Shown in pieces: positions 56,905 to 63,542 of a stretch of 64,000 nucleotides of DNA (positions are counted from its first letter, which is position 1; each line of letters begins with the position of its first letter). Both the position numbers and the translations under genes were made by a program. The notes beneath the pieces are model-generated. The model did not search any database. It had not been told where the DNA came from and worked only from the letters and a program-made list of their open reading frames with translations. The DNA comes from a virus: positions 165,718 to 229,717 of IMG/VR virus record IMGVR_UViG_3300020578_000006; one strand, written 5' to 3'.

Positions 56905-57055
56905 AGGTATTAAGAATCTTAACAATCTTATTGAGGGTAATTGTGGGTGAGGGGTCATCTTCCTCTTTTTCTACACCATCCAATTGACCAAACTGTAACA
57001 GATCCTCTAACTCCTCAATAATCTTCTTTCTCTTTTTAGGTGTAAGCTTAATCAT
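56903..57055 (-). CDS. 50-aa helical protein
   Basis: MIKLTPKKRKKIIEELEDLL, then GQLDGVEKEEDDPSPTITLN. Overlaps the end of the gene upstream by 8 nt (GATGATTAAG). Not recognised. Confidence 0.6.
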   Translation of the reverse strand: MIKLTPKKRKKIIEELEDLLQFGQLDGVEKEEDDPSPTITLNKIVKILNT

Positions 57056-57251
57056 CTTCTGCCTCTTCAGTTCCAGTCACTTCAATCTCTACATCACCAT
57101 CATCATAAGCCTTTTGAACAGTATCAAAATCGATACTGTCTTCAGCTTTCTTGTTGGCCTCTTCTTCATTTTTTGCAGTTACAGTTTTTCTGATGAAGAG
57201 GGCTACCAACACATCCACATCAAACTTCTTCTTTTTAGTAGTCTTACTCAT
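57048..57251 (-). CDS. Small acidic protein
   Basis: 67 aa, Lys-rich start (MSKTTKKKKFDVDVLVALFI), then acidic (KNEEEANKKAEDSIDFDTVQ). Start shares one base with the upstream stop (TAATG). Not recognised. Confidence 0.6.
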   Translation of the reverse strand: MSKTTKKKKFDVDVLVALFIRKTVTAKNEEEANKKAEDSIDFDTVQKAYDDGDVEIEVTGTEEAEDD

Positions 57252-57499
57252 TAGTCATTGCCCTCATTACTGAACATCTTGCCTGTATCAATAAGGTTCT
57301 CTGCAAATCCTGTAATGCCATAAGCAGTCTCTTCTAGATCCCCATTATCTTCACAATTCTCACTATCTAGATACCTTTCTGCCCATTTAATATCTGACTT
57401 CTTGAGGGTCTCTTGAAATTCCTCAATTGCATCAAACACATTTGCCATCAGTTTGTCAAGCTTTTCAGCTCTTTCAGTTGTCATTTTGTTTTTCATCAT
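57251..57499 (-). CDS. Early protein, start ATGATG
   Basis: 82 aa, MMKNKMTTERAEKLDKLMAN, then WAERYLDSENCEDNGDLEET. Helical and acidic. Heads a three-gene group 57499-56903. Confidence 0.6.
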   Translation of the reverse strand: MMKNKMTTERAEKLDKLMANVFDAIEEFQETLKKSDIKWAERYLDSENCEDNGDLEETAYGITGFAENLIDTGKMFSNEGND

Positions 57500-57533
57500 C
57501 CTCCTATTATATTAGAAATTTGGATTTAGTCAA
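57500..57533 (-). promoter_or_regulatory. Early leaderless promoter
   Basis: TTGACT, 16 bp, TATAAT, spacer AGGAGG (6 nt), ATGATG at 57499. Confidence 0.65.
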
Positions 57534-57781
57534 TTTTTAATTTTAACAAAACTCAAATCATACCCTCTCCCCCATTCCCCATACCACTCTCTAAAATACT
57601 TTTCATCCTTATCAATACTGCTCTTTATCCATCTGTTAGCAATCTTCTTGTTCTGCTTGTCAACCTCTTTTTTAACCTTCTTCATTTCATATCTGCTAAC
57701 AATATCTACAAGCCCACCATCCCAATCAATCTTAAGGTAAAGGGGTCCCTTCTTTCTTTTTGTTTTTGTATTATTCATCAT
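57530..57781 (-). CDS. Early basic protein, start ATGATG
   Basis: 83 aa, MMNTKTKRKKGPLYLKIDWD, then SRYEMKKVKKEVDKQNKKIA and WYGEWGRGYDLSFVKIKN. Basic; the last codons overlap the next -35 box. Not recognised. Confidence 0.6.
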   Translation of the reverse strand: MMNNTKTKRKKGPLYLKIDWDGGLVDIVSRYEMKKVKKEVDKQNKKIANRWIKSSIDKDEKYFREWYGEWGRGYDLSFVKIKN

Positions 57782-57815
57782 GCCTATATTATATGGGAAG
57801 TTAGAATTTAGACAA
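57782..57815 (-). promoter_or_regulatory. Early leaderless promoter
   Basis: TTGTCT, 16 bp, TATAAT, 6 nt to ATGATG at 57781. Confidence 0.6.
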
Positions 57816-57990
57816 TATAAATCTGTTTTTCAACCACATACTTGCTAAACTCTTCTAATATTTGATCCACCCCCCACTCACTAACTCCATAACTCTCTTT
57901 CAAGTTATCATAATATAACTCCAAATCACCACACCCCACCTCTTCAATGAAGCTTTCAATTTGTTCTAAACTATCAAACTCATGTTTCAT
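57808..57990 (-). CDS. Early small acidic protein
   Basis: 60 aa from ATG at 57990 (MKHEFDSLEQIESFIEEVGC), the ATG placed 6 nt after the -10; an upstream in-frame start lies before the promoter. C-terminal SEWGVDQILEEFSKYVVEKQ. Not recognised. Confidence 0.6.
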   Translation of the reverse strand: MKHEFDSLEQIESFIEEVGCGDLELYYDNLKESYGVSEWGVDQILEEFSKYVVEKQIYIV

Positions 57991-58024
57991 TTTTATATTA
58001 TACAGGCAAATTGGATTTAGACAA
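57991..58024 (-). promoter_or_regulatory. Early leaderless promoter
   Basis: TTGTCT, 16 bp, TATAAT, 6 nt to ATG at 57990. Confidence 0.6.
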
Positions 58025-58243
58025 TTTATTTTCTTTATTATATTTGCTCCAATCCACATACTTCAACAAATCAATACATCCTTCCACCTCTACACCCCAC
58101 CTATCTATACTCTCTATTAAATGTACACTACCCTCTATCCCTTCTATATCATATATATTATGTTCTGCAAAATTAGCCATTTTATAAAATGCCTTTTCAA
58201 ATTGCTTATATAGTTGTTTGTACTGTTTTTGTTTATTTACCAT
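57998..58243 (-). CDS. Early small protein
   Basis: 81 aa from ATG at 58243 (MVNKQKQYKQLYKQFEKAFY), chosen by promoter spacing. Helical; VHLIESIDRWGVEVEGCIDL resembles the protein at 57808 (SEWGVDQILEE), so they may be distant paralogues. Confidence 0.6.
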   Translation of the reverse strand: MVNKQKQYKQLYKQFEKAFYKMANFAEHNIYDIEGIEGSVHLIESIDRWGVEVEGCIDLLKYVDWSKYNKENKLSKSNLPV

Positions 58244-58277
58244 ACCATTATTATATGGGAAGTTAGGGTTGAAACAA
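58244..58277 (-). promoter_or_regulatory. Early leaderless promoter
   Basis: TTGTTT, 16 bp, TATAAT, 6 nt to ATG at 58243. Confidence 0.6.
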
Positions 58278-58291
58278 GCCAAATTTTATTA

Positions 58292-58319
58292 TTGACAGAA
58301 ATGTAGATTCCCATATACT
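58292..58319 (+). promoter_or_regulatory. Rightward promoter of RNA copy 2
   Basis: TTGACA, 16 bp, TATACT inside CATATACTATATG; matches the promoter at 55892. Confidence 0.6.
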
Positions 58320-58325
58320 ATATGT

Positions 58326-58460
58326 ACCACCTTAAGATTACGGCAGGAGGGGGCAGGACTGGACTTTTTCCTTTACGGTAAAGTTACAGAAAAACTATTA
58401 AAGAAAAACTCCTTCATTCAATTATCAAGGAGTTACAATATGGTTGATGGAGTTGATGTA
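58326..58460 (+). ncRNA. Putative small RNA, copy 2
   Basis: Starts ACCACCTTAAGATTACGGCA then GGAGGGGGCAGGACTG, similar to copy 1. Further on, AACTCCTT (58407-58414) and AAGGAGTT (58427-58434) form an 8-bp stem that would hide an SD in front of a 10-codon ORF (ATG at 58440). Extent uncertain. Confidence 0.45.
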
Positions 58461-58461
58461 T

Positions 58462-58632
58462 CTACTTCTTAATTTGTTGGTAGATACAATAACAAATTGC
58501 TATACTAAAAATAGAAAAAGTAATAATTCCCCACCAACAAATAGGGAGTGGGTTATGGTTGTCCTTTATACTATAAAAAACATGTTCACAGAAGGTGGGA
58601 TCGTTTACAGTGGATAGGAATGTCTTAAGCAT
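58462..58632 (-). CDS. 56-aa membrane protein
   Basis: MLKTFLSTVNDPTFCEHVFY, then ICWWGIITFSIFSIAICYCI and YQQIKK: one C-terminal membrane span. Its ATG overlaps the last codons of the gene upstream. Confidence 0.55.
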   Translation of the reverse strand: MLKTFLSTVNDPTFCEHVFYSIKDNHNPLPICWWGIITFSIFSIAICYCIYQQIKK

Positions 58633-58936
58633 AACGTTTAGCCGATTCCAGTTCGGCTTGTTGTATTAACCAGCTATTCACCTTGGAGATAAGGTTCTTA
58701 CCCTCCATGTTCTCTATGCTAGCATGATAGGCCTCGTACATATCAAGTACTTGACCCACTTGAATGGAGCGCAATACCTTGGGCGTGATGGCCCGTATCC
58801 AATTCAACACCTCTTTATGGCCATAAAACTTGCCAGAGACATCCAATTCTTTACCATATTCTTCCACCTGATTACAAATGATACGTATAGTGTCTTGGGC
58901 GATGGCCATACCAGGTAACTTTCTACGTATATGCAT
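58625..58936 (-). CDS. Hypothetical protein
   Basis: 103 aa, MHIRRKLPGMAIAQDTIRII, then LNWIRAITPKVLRSIQVGQV. Helical. TATAAT lies 8 nt upstream of the ATG, a looser spacing than in the neighbours. Not recognised. Confidence 0.55.
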   Translation of the reverse strand: MHIRRKLPGMAIAQDTIRIICNQVEEYGKELDVSGKFYGHKEVLNWIRAITPKVLRSIQVGQVLDMYEAYHASIENMEGKNLISKVNSWLIQQAELESAKRYA

Positions 58937-58998
58937 GTGTGTGTATTATATATCAGAGGGGCTATTATTTCCACGCACCTATTATCCCCACGAAACAA

Positions 58999-59262
58999 TT
59001 AATAAGGTTTTGAGTAGTATTCCCAAGGTGGCGCCGGCATACCATTCCATGTAATTGCTGGGTCACTATTGAAGTATTCAATTAAGATATCACGATCACC
59101 ACCTTTGAGTTTGTCAATCTTGTTACGGAATTTGTGCAGTGTTTGGTATTGGGGATCTGAGCTATACATGCAATAGTCAAACAACATGTTATACAGTGTC
59201 TTGCCGTCCAAGGTAAGAGAGTCATACTTATCATAGGAAAGGCCAATGGTAGGATTGTTCAT
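58999..59262 (-). CDS. Hypothetical protein
   Basis: 87 aa, MNNPTIGLSYDKYDSLTLDG, then KLKGGDRDILIEYFNSDPAI and APPWEYYSKPY. Starts 3 nt after the previous stop, with an AGAGG SD. Not recognised. Confidence 0.6.
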   Translation of the reverse strand: MNNPTIGLSYDKYDSLTLDGKTLYNMLFDYCMYSSDPQYQTLHKFRNKIDKLKGGDRDILIEYFNSDPAITWNGMPAPPWEYYSKPY

Positions 59263-59264
59263 GT

Positions 59265-59588
59265 TTAAACCTCTAGTGTATTGTACCGGACATGGGCACT
59301 ATCTAAATCGGTACATGTCCACCCCATAATACCCCACAGAGAGGAGCCTGGATAGGTTTCAGAAGGTTCAATGTAAGAGCCGCCCATGGTATAACCATTG
59401 TGTTTGCCAATCTTCACCACTTCATAGGCAGTAAACTCACCCTTGGTTTGCTCATAGATGGCTCTATTGCCTTCTCGTTTAATCTGACGGTAGGTATAGC
59501 CCTTCTTATTGAAGAGTTGGGGGATGGGTTTGTGGGTAATAGCGGTTTTTGAGACTGTGTTCTCTGCAGTAGTTTCTGTATTCATCAT
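59265..59588 (-). CDS. Early protein, start ATGATG
   Basis: 107 aa, MMNTETTAENTVSKTAITHK, then GYTYRQIKREGNRAIYEQTK and WGIMGWTCTDLDSAHVRYNT. Beta-rich; not recognised. Confidence 0.6.
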   Translation of the reverse strand: MMNTETTAENTVSKTAITHKPIPQLFNKKGYTYRQIKREGNRAIYEQTKGEFTAYEVVKIGKHNGYTMGGSYIEPSETYPGSSLWGIMGWTCTDLDSAHVRYNTLEV

Positions 59589-59622
59589 GCCCTTATTATA
59601 CTGGAACTATTGGCCAAGTCAA
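59589..59622 (-). promoter_or_regulatory. Early leaderless promoter
   Basis: TTGACT, 16 bp, TATAAT, 6 nt to ATGATG at 59588. Confidence 0.65.
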
Positions 59623-59747
59623 CTGTAAAAGTAATACCGGTTTCTTTAACGTAGACACCGGCAAACTACGATGATGAAGTGGTTGTTTTCAATAGGTAAA
59701 CCACCTTAACCTCTTAGTTTCTACTAAGACTGTCGGCCTCCGAATAT

Positions 59748-60017
59748 TCAGAACAAGTCACTATAATCCTTGAAGTCTTCAACTGCCTGATTAAGCTCAT
59801 ACTTTGCTATAGCCAATTCAAATTCATTGATCTTATTCTCCACCATGGTACGAAGCTCATTATGGGTAAGCTGAAATCCGCAAGCCACTGGATACTTGTG
59901 GATTGGAACCCCTGGAAACAACAGATTATAGACCTCTTTAGTACTCCTATTATAGAGCAACTCAACTTTCTCTCCTGCTATGTTCAATAATACTCTGTCT
60001 AAAACGCCATTCATCAT
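59748..60017 (-). CDS. Early protein, start ATGATG
   Basis: 89 aa, MMNGVLDRVLLNIAGEKVEL, then GVPIHKYPVACGFQLTHNEL and NKINEFELAIAKYELNQAVE. Not recognised. Non-coding sequence of about 125 bp follows. Confidence 0.6.
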   Translation of the reverse strand: MMNGVLDRVLLNIAGEKVELLYNRSTKEVYNLLFPGVPIHKYPVACGFQLTHNELRTMVENKINEFELAIAKYELNQAVEDFKDYSDLF

Positions 60018-60052
60018 TTCAATATTCTATAAGCCTTTAAAAAAAATAACAA
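60018..60052 (-). promoter_or_regulatory. Early leaderless promoter (weaker)
   Basis: TTGTTA, 17 bp, TAGAAT, 6 nt to ATGATG at 60017. Confidence 0.5.
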
Positions 60053-60141
60053 GCTTATTCCCAGTATTCCTCAGTATTTCCATATTCCTTTTGTAACCTA
60101 CTTATATATGAACACCACTATTATATCTACGTACTGATTAT

Positions 60142-60177
60142 CCGTGCGTTTTTATTAAAAATTCGTGCGTTTTTGGT
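60142..60177. repeat. Short direct repeat, CGTGCGTTTTT twice
   Basis: TCCGTGCGTTTTTATT and TTCGTGCGTTTTTGG, 21 bp apart, downstream of the gene at 60181. Could be a binding site pair. Confidence 0.4.
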
Positions 60178-60180
60178 GTT

Positions 60181-60483
60181 TTATGCTGCATAATCACCAT
60201 CTTCTTCATATTCTTCCAAAGCCTCTTCATCCAGATCAGAAACAATAATACGATAAACCCCTTGATCTGATTCATATTCTGTGTTATCCAGGTCGGCTAA
60301 TTCTTCTGCAGTGATTGCATTTTCTACAGCAATACAAGGCAGATCCTCCACTTCCAAATCTTCTAAAGATTGTACTTCTTTGCCATTAACCTCAATGTTA
60401 TTAATAAAATAGTCATCATCCTCCACAATCTCTTGATGTTGTCTGTTAACGGTAACCTCAATTAAAATCTTCTTATTTTTCAT
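60181..60483 (-). CDS. Acidic early protein
   Basis: 100 aa, MKNKKILIEVTVNRQHQEIV, then strongly acidic (VSDLDEEALEEYEEDGDYAA). Acidic small proteins of this kind can be DNA mimics, but there is no specific evidence. Overlaps the next gene upstream by 11 nt. Confidence 0.6.
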   Translation of the reverse strand: MKNKKILIEVTVNRQHQEIVEDDDYFINNIEVNGKEVQSLEDLEVEDLPCIAVENAITAEELADLDNTEYESDQGVYRIIVSDLDEEALEEYEEDGDYAA

Positions 60484-60790
60484 TCTTTTTCCTTTGATGG
60501 TTGTGGGCTTGTTCTATTTCTGGGTATTCTTTTACTGGTGTTTTCCATAACAAATCATCGGTGTCCAAATCTGAACTCCACAACATTAACCTACTATACA
60601 CTTTATATCCTACACCAAATCTCATTGTTGTTCGACTTATTAGATCACCCAGAAAATAGGTAACATAAACCAACCCTCTCCTTCCAATCTCTCTTACTAT
60701 GAAGTAACAAGCCGACAGTATAATAAACCCAATACCAAATAAAAAAGTAACAATCTCAGAAAACCTATTCAATCTTGCATTAGTTTCCAT
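60473..60790 (-). CDS. Early membrane protein
   Basis: 105 aa. One strong membrane segment (FLFGIGFIILSACYFIVREI) and a possible second (GLVYVTYFLGDLI), then a soluble charged tail. Overlaps its upstream gene by 22 nt. Not recognised. Confidence 0.6.
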   Translation of the reverse strand: METNARLNRFSEIVTFLFGIGFIILSACYFIVREIGRRGLVYVTYFLGDLISRTTMRFGVGYKVYSRLMLWSSDLDTDDLLWKTPVKEYPEIEQAHNHQRKKNEK

Positions 60791-60999
60791 TCTTCACCTA
60801 CTAGTTTGTATAGTTTACCATGGCCTTGAAACTCTACCTTTTCTATCTCCTGCAATAGATTATATACTGAGTGTTGGGATTTTCTATTATCTTCTGCAGT
60901 CTCAGAAGGTTGTTTCAATTCCTCATTATAATACTTCTGAAGAGCTTTCACAATGAATTCATACTGCTCTTCAGTAACTCTTAGGTCTTTGTATCTCAC
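60769..60999 (-). CDS. Hypothetical protein
   Basis: 76 aa from GTG at 60999 (VRYKDLRVTEEQYEFIVKAL), chosen because ACTAAATA lies 5 nt upstream and the upstream gene stops at 61004; the frame stays open further up. Helical, Glu/Lys-rich. Not recognised. Confidence 0.5.
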   Translation of the reverse strand: MRYKDLRVTEEQYEFIVKALQKYYNEELKQPSETAEDNRKSQHSVYNLLQEIEKVEFQGHGKLYKLVGEEWKLMQD

Positions 61000-61003
61000 T
61001 ATG

Positions 61004-61222
61004 TTATTTAGTGGTAAGAAGGAGTGCAAATGCATCAAACCCATCTTCATTGTCTTGGGTAATATTATGCTTACCGCAATACCATTCCTTGTTCTGGTCT
61101 AACTTAATCTTAACAATCTTAAGCTTATCTATATCGTCAACCCCATCTTCATATCCCCTTATTACTACTCTCACATCACCTTCAAATTTATTAAGCTCAT
61201 GTATTAAATCAGATACAGTCAT
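61004..61222 (-). CDS. Hypothetical protein
   Basis: 72 aa, MTVSDLIHELNKFEGDVRVV, then KIKLDQNKEWYCGKHNITQD. The pattern SDLIxxLxxFxGDxxV is frequent in small phage proteins that start with an alpha helix and beta hairpin. Hairpins lie in the 34-nt gap upstream. Confidence 0.6.
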   Translation of the reverse strand: MTVSDLIHELNKFEGDVRVVIRGYEDGVDDIDKLKIVKIKLDQNKEWYCGKHNITQDNEDGFDAFALLLTTK

Positions 61223-61256
61223 AAAAACCTTCGGAACCGGACCGACCTTCGGTCGA

Positions 61257-61565
61257 TTAAGATAATGGGCCCTCCTCGTAGTCGTCTAAAATTTCCTTAA
61301 CTTGCTTTCCTTTTGTTTTTGTAAAGATCTCTTTGATCTTCTTCTTTAACATCTTGGTTGGTTTATGTTGGTAATAGGGCAATACACTTGCTTTATACTC
61401 TTTATCAATTTCTTGAATACGAAGTACATGGATTTGTTCAGCTTCTTTGACAATCTGTTCTAATTTTAAACGATTAACCACTTCTGGCATACTGTAAGAA
61501 TCCTGGTACCAGGCAAGGAATTTAGCAATGAAACGAAGGGCTTGGTCTTTGGCAGTATTCTTCAT
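61257..61565 (-). CDS. Hypothetical basic helical protein
   Basis: 102 aa, MKNTAKDQALRFIAKFLAWY, then QEIDKEYKASVLPYYQHKPT and KIKEIFTKTKGKQVKEILDD. ATGA overlap with the 46-aa gene upstream. Not recognised. Confidence 0.6.
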   Translation of the reverse strand: MKNTAKDQALRFIAKFLAWYQDSYSMPEVVNRLKLEQIVKEAEQIHVLRIQEIDKEYKASVLPYYQHKPTKMLKKKIKEIFTKTKGKQVKEILDDYEEGPLS

Positions 61566-61702
61566 TTCTTTTTCTTTGTCTTGCTCTTCTCTACAAGCAA
61601 ATACTCATCTAAAGACTTCTCCAGCTTATTGGTAATATCATCCAGATAACTGATAATCTTATTAAGATGTCTCTTAAACTCTTTAATATCGACAGTATTC
61701 AT
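61562..61702 (-). CDS. 46-aa coiled-coil protein
   Basis: MNTVDIKEFKRHLNKIISYL, then DDITNKLEKSLDEYLLVEKS and a KKKK tail. Regular heptads. ATGA overlaps on both sides. Confidence 0.6.
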   Translation of the reverse strand: MNTVDIKEFKRHLNKIISYLDDITNKLEKSLDEYLLVEKSKTKKKK

Positions 61703-62058
61703 GGCTTTCTCTTCAGTAATTTGTTGATTTCTTTTGTTTCGTAAACAGGTATTTTAGAAGGATCTTTTGAATACTTCAAGTGAAAATGAATATTTTGATC
61801 GGCCTTTTTTCTTAATAAATCAATTTTAATATCTTTTCTATCTTCTAGGATAAAGTCAATCACCTCATACCAGACCTTTTTCTTTACATTCTCTACTGTT
61901 TTAATGTAGAACATAGCTTCCAGAAAATCGGTATTAGCATTACAATAATCAATTACAATATCATCAACTGTATATTTAAAATCCATCATCTCAAATACAT
62001 CATATGTATGAGAAAAAATTGCATGCCGAACACCTTCGGCGATAGAATAGTTACTCAT
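61699..62058 (-). CDS. Hypothetical protein
   Basis: 119 aa, MSNYSIAEGVRHAIFSHTYD, then VDDIVIDYCNANTDFLEAMF and DLLRKKADQNIHFHLKYSKD. Overlaps the gene upstream by 8 nt. Not recognised. Confidence 0.6.
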   Translation of the reverse strand: MSNYSIAEGVRHAIFSHTYDVFEMMDFKYTVDDIVIDYCNANTDFLEAMFYIKTVENVKKKVWYEVIDFILEDRKDIKIDLLRKKADQNIHFHLKYSKDPSKIPVYETKEINKLLKRKP

Positions 62059-62197
62059 CTTCTCTATCTAAAGCAATAAATTCTAACTCTTCAATCTCTT
62101 CTTCTGTATATTGATCAGCAATTGCCGGGTCTTCTAGAATTCGGTTTAATATCTTCTTGGCTTGCTCTCTATGTTTTTTACTAATCATTTTACCCAT
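62051..62197 (-). CDS. 48-aa acidic helical protein
   Basis: MGKMISKKHREQAKKILNRI, then EEEIEELEFIALDREDE. A basic helix followed by an acidic one. Overlaps both neighbours. Not recognised. Confidence 0.6.
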   Translation of the reverse strand: MGKMISKKHREQAKKILNRILEDPAIADQYTEEEIEELEFIALDREDE

Positions 62198-62289
62198 ATT
62201 AAATGATGACTAATAGCTCCAACTGCAATTATAATACCCCAGCTCAAAAGTCCAAGGATAATAGTAAAAATAAAAGGTACTTTATTCAC
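62185..62289 (-). CDS. 34-aa membrane microprotein
   Basis: From GTG at 62289: NKVPFIFTIILGLLSWGIII then AVGAISHHLIWVK, one membrane span. Overlaps the stop of the upstream gene and the start of the downstream one, which fits the compact early operon. Confidence 0.55.
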   Translation of the reverse strand: MNKVPFIFTIILGLLSWGIIIAVGAISHHLIWVK

Positions 62290-62656
62290 TCTCAGCCAAT
62301 TCTAATCTCTTTTCAAGCTCTGCTTGAACACTAATATCTAGCTCATCATTTATCCAGCCATAATCTTTCTTATAACTTTTATGGAGCTTTTTATAGTCTT
62401 CTCCAACCTCTTTGCCTGCTTTGAAAGCCACTTTTTCCAGCTTATCTTCCAGAGTACTATCCAATTCATAACGATACGCCTTGGAAGTATAAACATTGAA
62501 AGCTTGATCCATGGATAAGCCGGACTTAACCAAGCCATTTAAGAATGCATTGGAGACAATGGATGCTGTTCTGTCATAAGAAATAGATTGTTTAAGCAGA
62601 TGCATATCATTAATCTCAACTCCTGAGCCGGTGAAATCGATATATTTACTGTTCAT
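62282..62656 (-). CDS. Early hypothetical protein
   Basis: 124 aa, MNSKYIDFTGSGVEINDMHL, then YKKLHKSYKKDYGWINDELD. Heads a group of overlapping genes 62656-61257. Not recognised. Confidence 0.6.
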   Translation of the reverse strand: MNSKYIDFTGSGVEINDMHLLKQSISYDRTASIVSNAFLNGLVKSGLSMDQAFNVYTSKAYRYELDSTLEDKLEKVAFKAGKEVGEDYKKLHKSYKKDYGWINDELDISVQAELEKRLELAESE

Positions 62657-62690
62657 TCTATTATTATATGGGTTATTTGGACTTAGTCAA
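62657..62690 (-). promoter_or_regulatory. Early leaderless promoter
   Basis: TTGACT, 16 bp, TATAAT, 6 nt to ATG at 62656. Confidence 0.65.
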
Positions 62691-63032
62691 TACTAATTTT
62701 TCAGGCACCAACTTAACATCTACCACTTTAATACCTGTAATTTTAAAGTATTTACTGTAATCCTTTAACAGCTCAACAATATCCCTTAATTCATTACCTT
62801 CAGTAGCCCACCATTTTGGTTTAAAACTAACTCTTTCCTCTTTACCATATCCATAAAACCACTCTCTACTCTCATAAAAAAACCTACCACTTTTAGGAAT
62901 CTTTTCTAACCTATCTGTAATCCTAAAACCATTAATCCAACATCCACATTTTGTCTTTACCTGGCTGGTAGATTGCAAGCCTGTATAGTAACCTTTCCTA
63001 CCATTCACAGTCATTTCAATTACTTTCATCAT
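62673..63032 (-). CDS. Early protein, paralogue A1 of a tandem duplication
   Basis: 119 aa, start ATGATG. MMKVIEMTVNGRKGYYTGLQ, GRFFYESREWFYG and ITGIKVVDVKLVPEKL match the protein at 63203. It carries an insert with a Cys pair (KTKCGCWINGF) absent from its partner. Function unknown. Confidence 0.65.
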   Translation of the reverse strand: MMKVIEMTVNGRKGYYTGLQSTSQVKTKCGCWINGFRITDRLEKIPKSGRFFYESREWFYGYGKEERVSFKPKWWATEGNELRDIVELLKDYSKYFKITGIKVVDVKLVPEKLVLTKSK

Positions 63033-63066
63033 ACTAATATTATGGCTGAATTTAAGATTAGGTCAA
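63033..63066 (-). promoter_or_regulatory. Early leaderless promoter (duplicated unit)
   Basis: TTGACC, 16 bp, CATAAT, 6 nt to ATGATG at 63032; almost the same as the one at 63509. Confidence 0.65.
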
Positions 63067-63210
63067 GCTCTTTAAATACTCTTCTGCTTGTTCAATTTCA
63101 TCAAATGATTTGAGAACTATTTCGTGGGTTTGATCAAATGAATCAACTTCAACAACATTGTAGATAGGAAGCCTACCATCATACTCTTCTTTAATGAGAT
63201 ACTCAATCAT
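63058..63210 (-). CDS. Early small protein, paralogue B1
   Basis: 50 aa, MIEYLIKEEYDGRLPIYNVV, then EVDSFDQTHEIVLKSFDEIE. Homologous to the protein at 63511 (VYDGRLPMYEVVEVET). Its last codons contain the -35 box of the next gene. Confidence 0.65.
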   Translation of the reverse strand: MIEYLIKEEYDGRLPIYNVVEVDSFDQTHEIVLKSFDEIEQAEEYLKSLT

Positions 63211-63508
63211 GGCTAAGGCTTGATCTCTTCAAATGATAATGAGAAGGCACAAAATTAACATCTACCACTTTAACACCTGTAATTGTAACTTTATACTCTT
63301 TTCCATACTCTTTTATCCATTTAATAGTAGCTTTCAGTTCGGGTCCTTCGTTTTTAATACACCACTCTCTACTTTCATAAAAAAACCTGCCACTATTAGG
63401 AATGTTTTCTAGCTTATTTGTAGTCCTGAAACCATTATTATATCTAGACCAACGACCTGTATAGTATCCTTTCCTACCATTTTGAACCATTTCAACTACT
63501 TTCATCAT
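63203..63508 (-). CDS. Early protein, paralogue A2
   Basis: 101 aa from ATGATG at 63508 (an ATG 6 nt upstream lies in the promoter spacer). MMKVVEMVQNGRKGYYTGRW, NSGRFFYESREW and ITGVKVVDVNFVPSHYH match the protein at 62673. Overlaps the B1 gene by 8 nt. Confidence 0.65.
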   Translation of the reverse strand: MMKVVEMVQNGRKGYYTGRWSRYNNGFRTTNKLENIPNSGRFFYESREWCIKNEGPELKATIKWIKEYGKEYKVTITGVKVVDVNFVPSHYHLKRSSLSHD

Positions 63509-63542
63509 ACTCATATTATGTCTGAATTTAAGATTGTGTCAA
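63509..63542 (-). promoter_or_regulatory. Early leaderless promoter (duplicated unit)
   Basis: TTGACA, 16 bp, CATAAT, 6 nt to ATGATG at 63508. Confidence 0.65.

Noticed and set aside
58324-58383. Conserved small peptide starting MYHL in both RNA copies
   Set aside because: Copies share only the first four codons; an indel shifts the frame, while the nucleotide sequence stays similar.
60997-61012. Late promoter inside the early region (ACTAAATA, 5 nt before GTG at 60999)
   Set aside because: Used only as weak help in choosing a start: the box overlaps the stop codon AAATAA of the upstream gene, so it can arise by chance, and it is isolated among early promoters.
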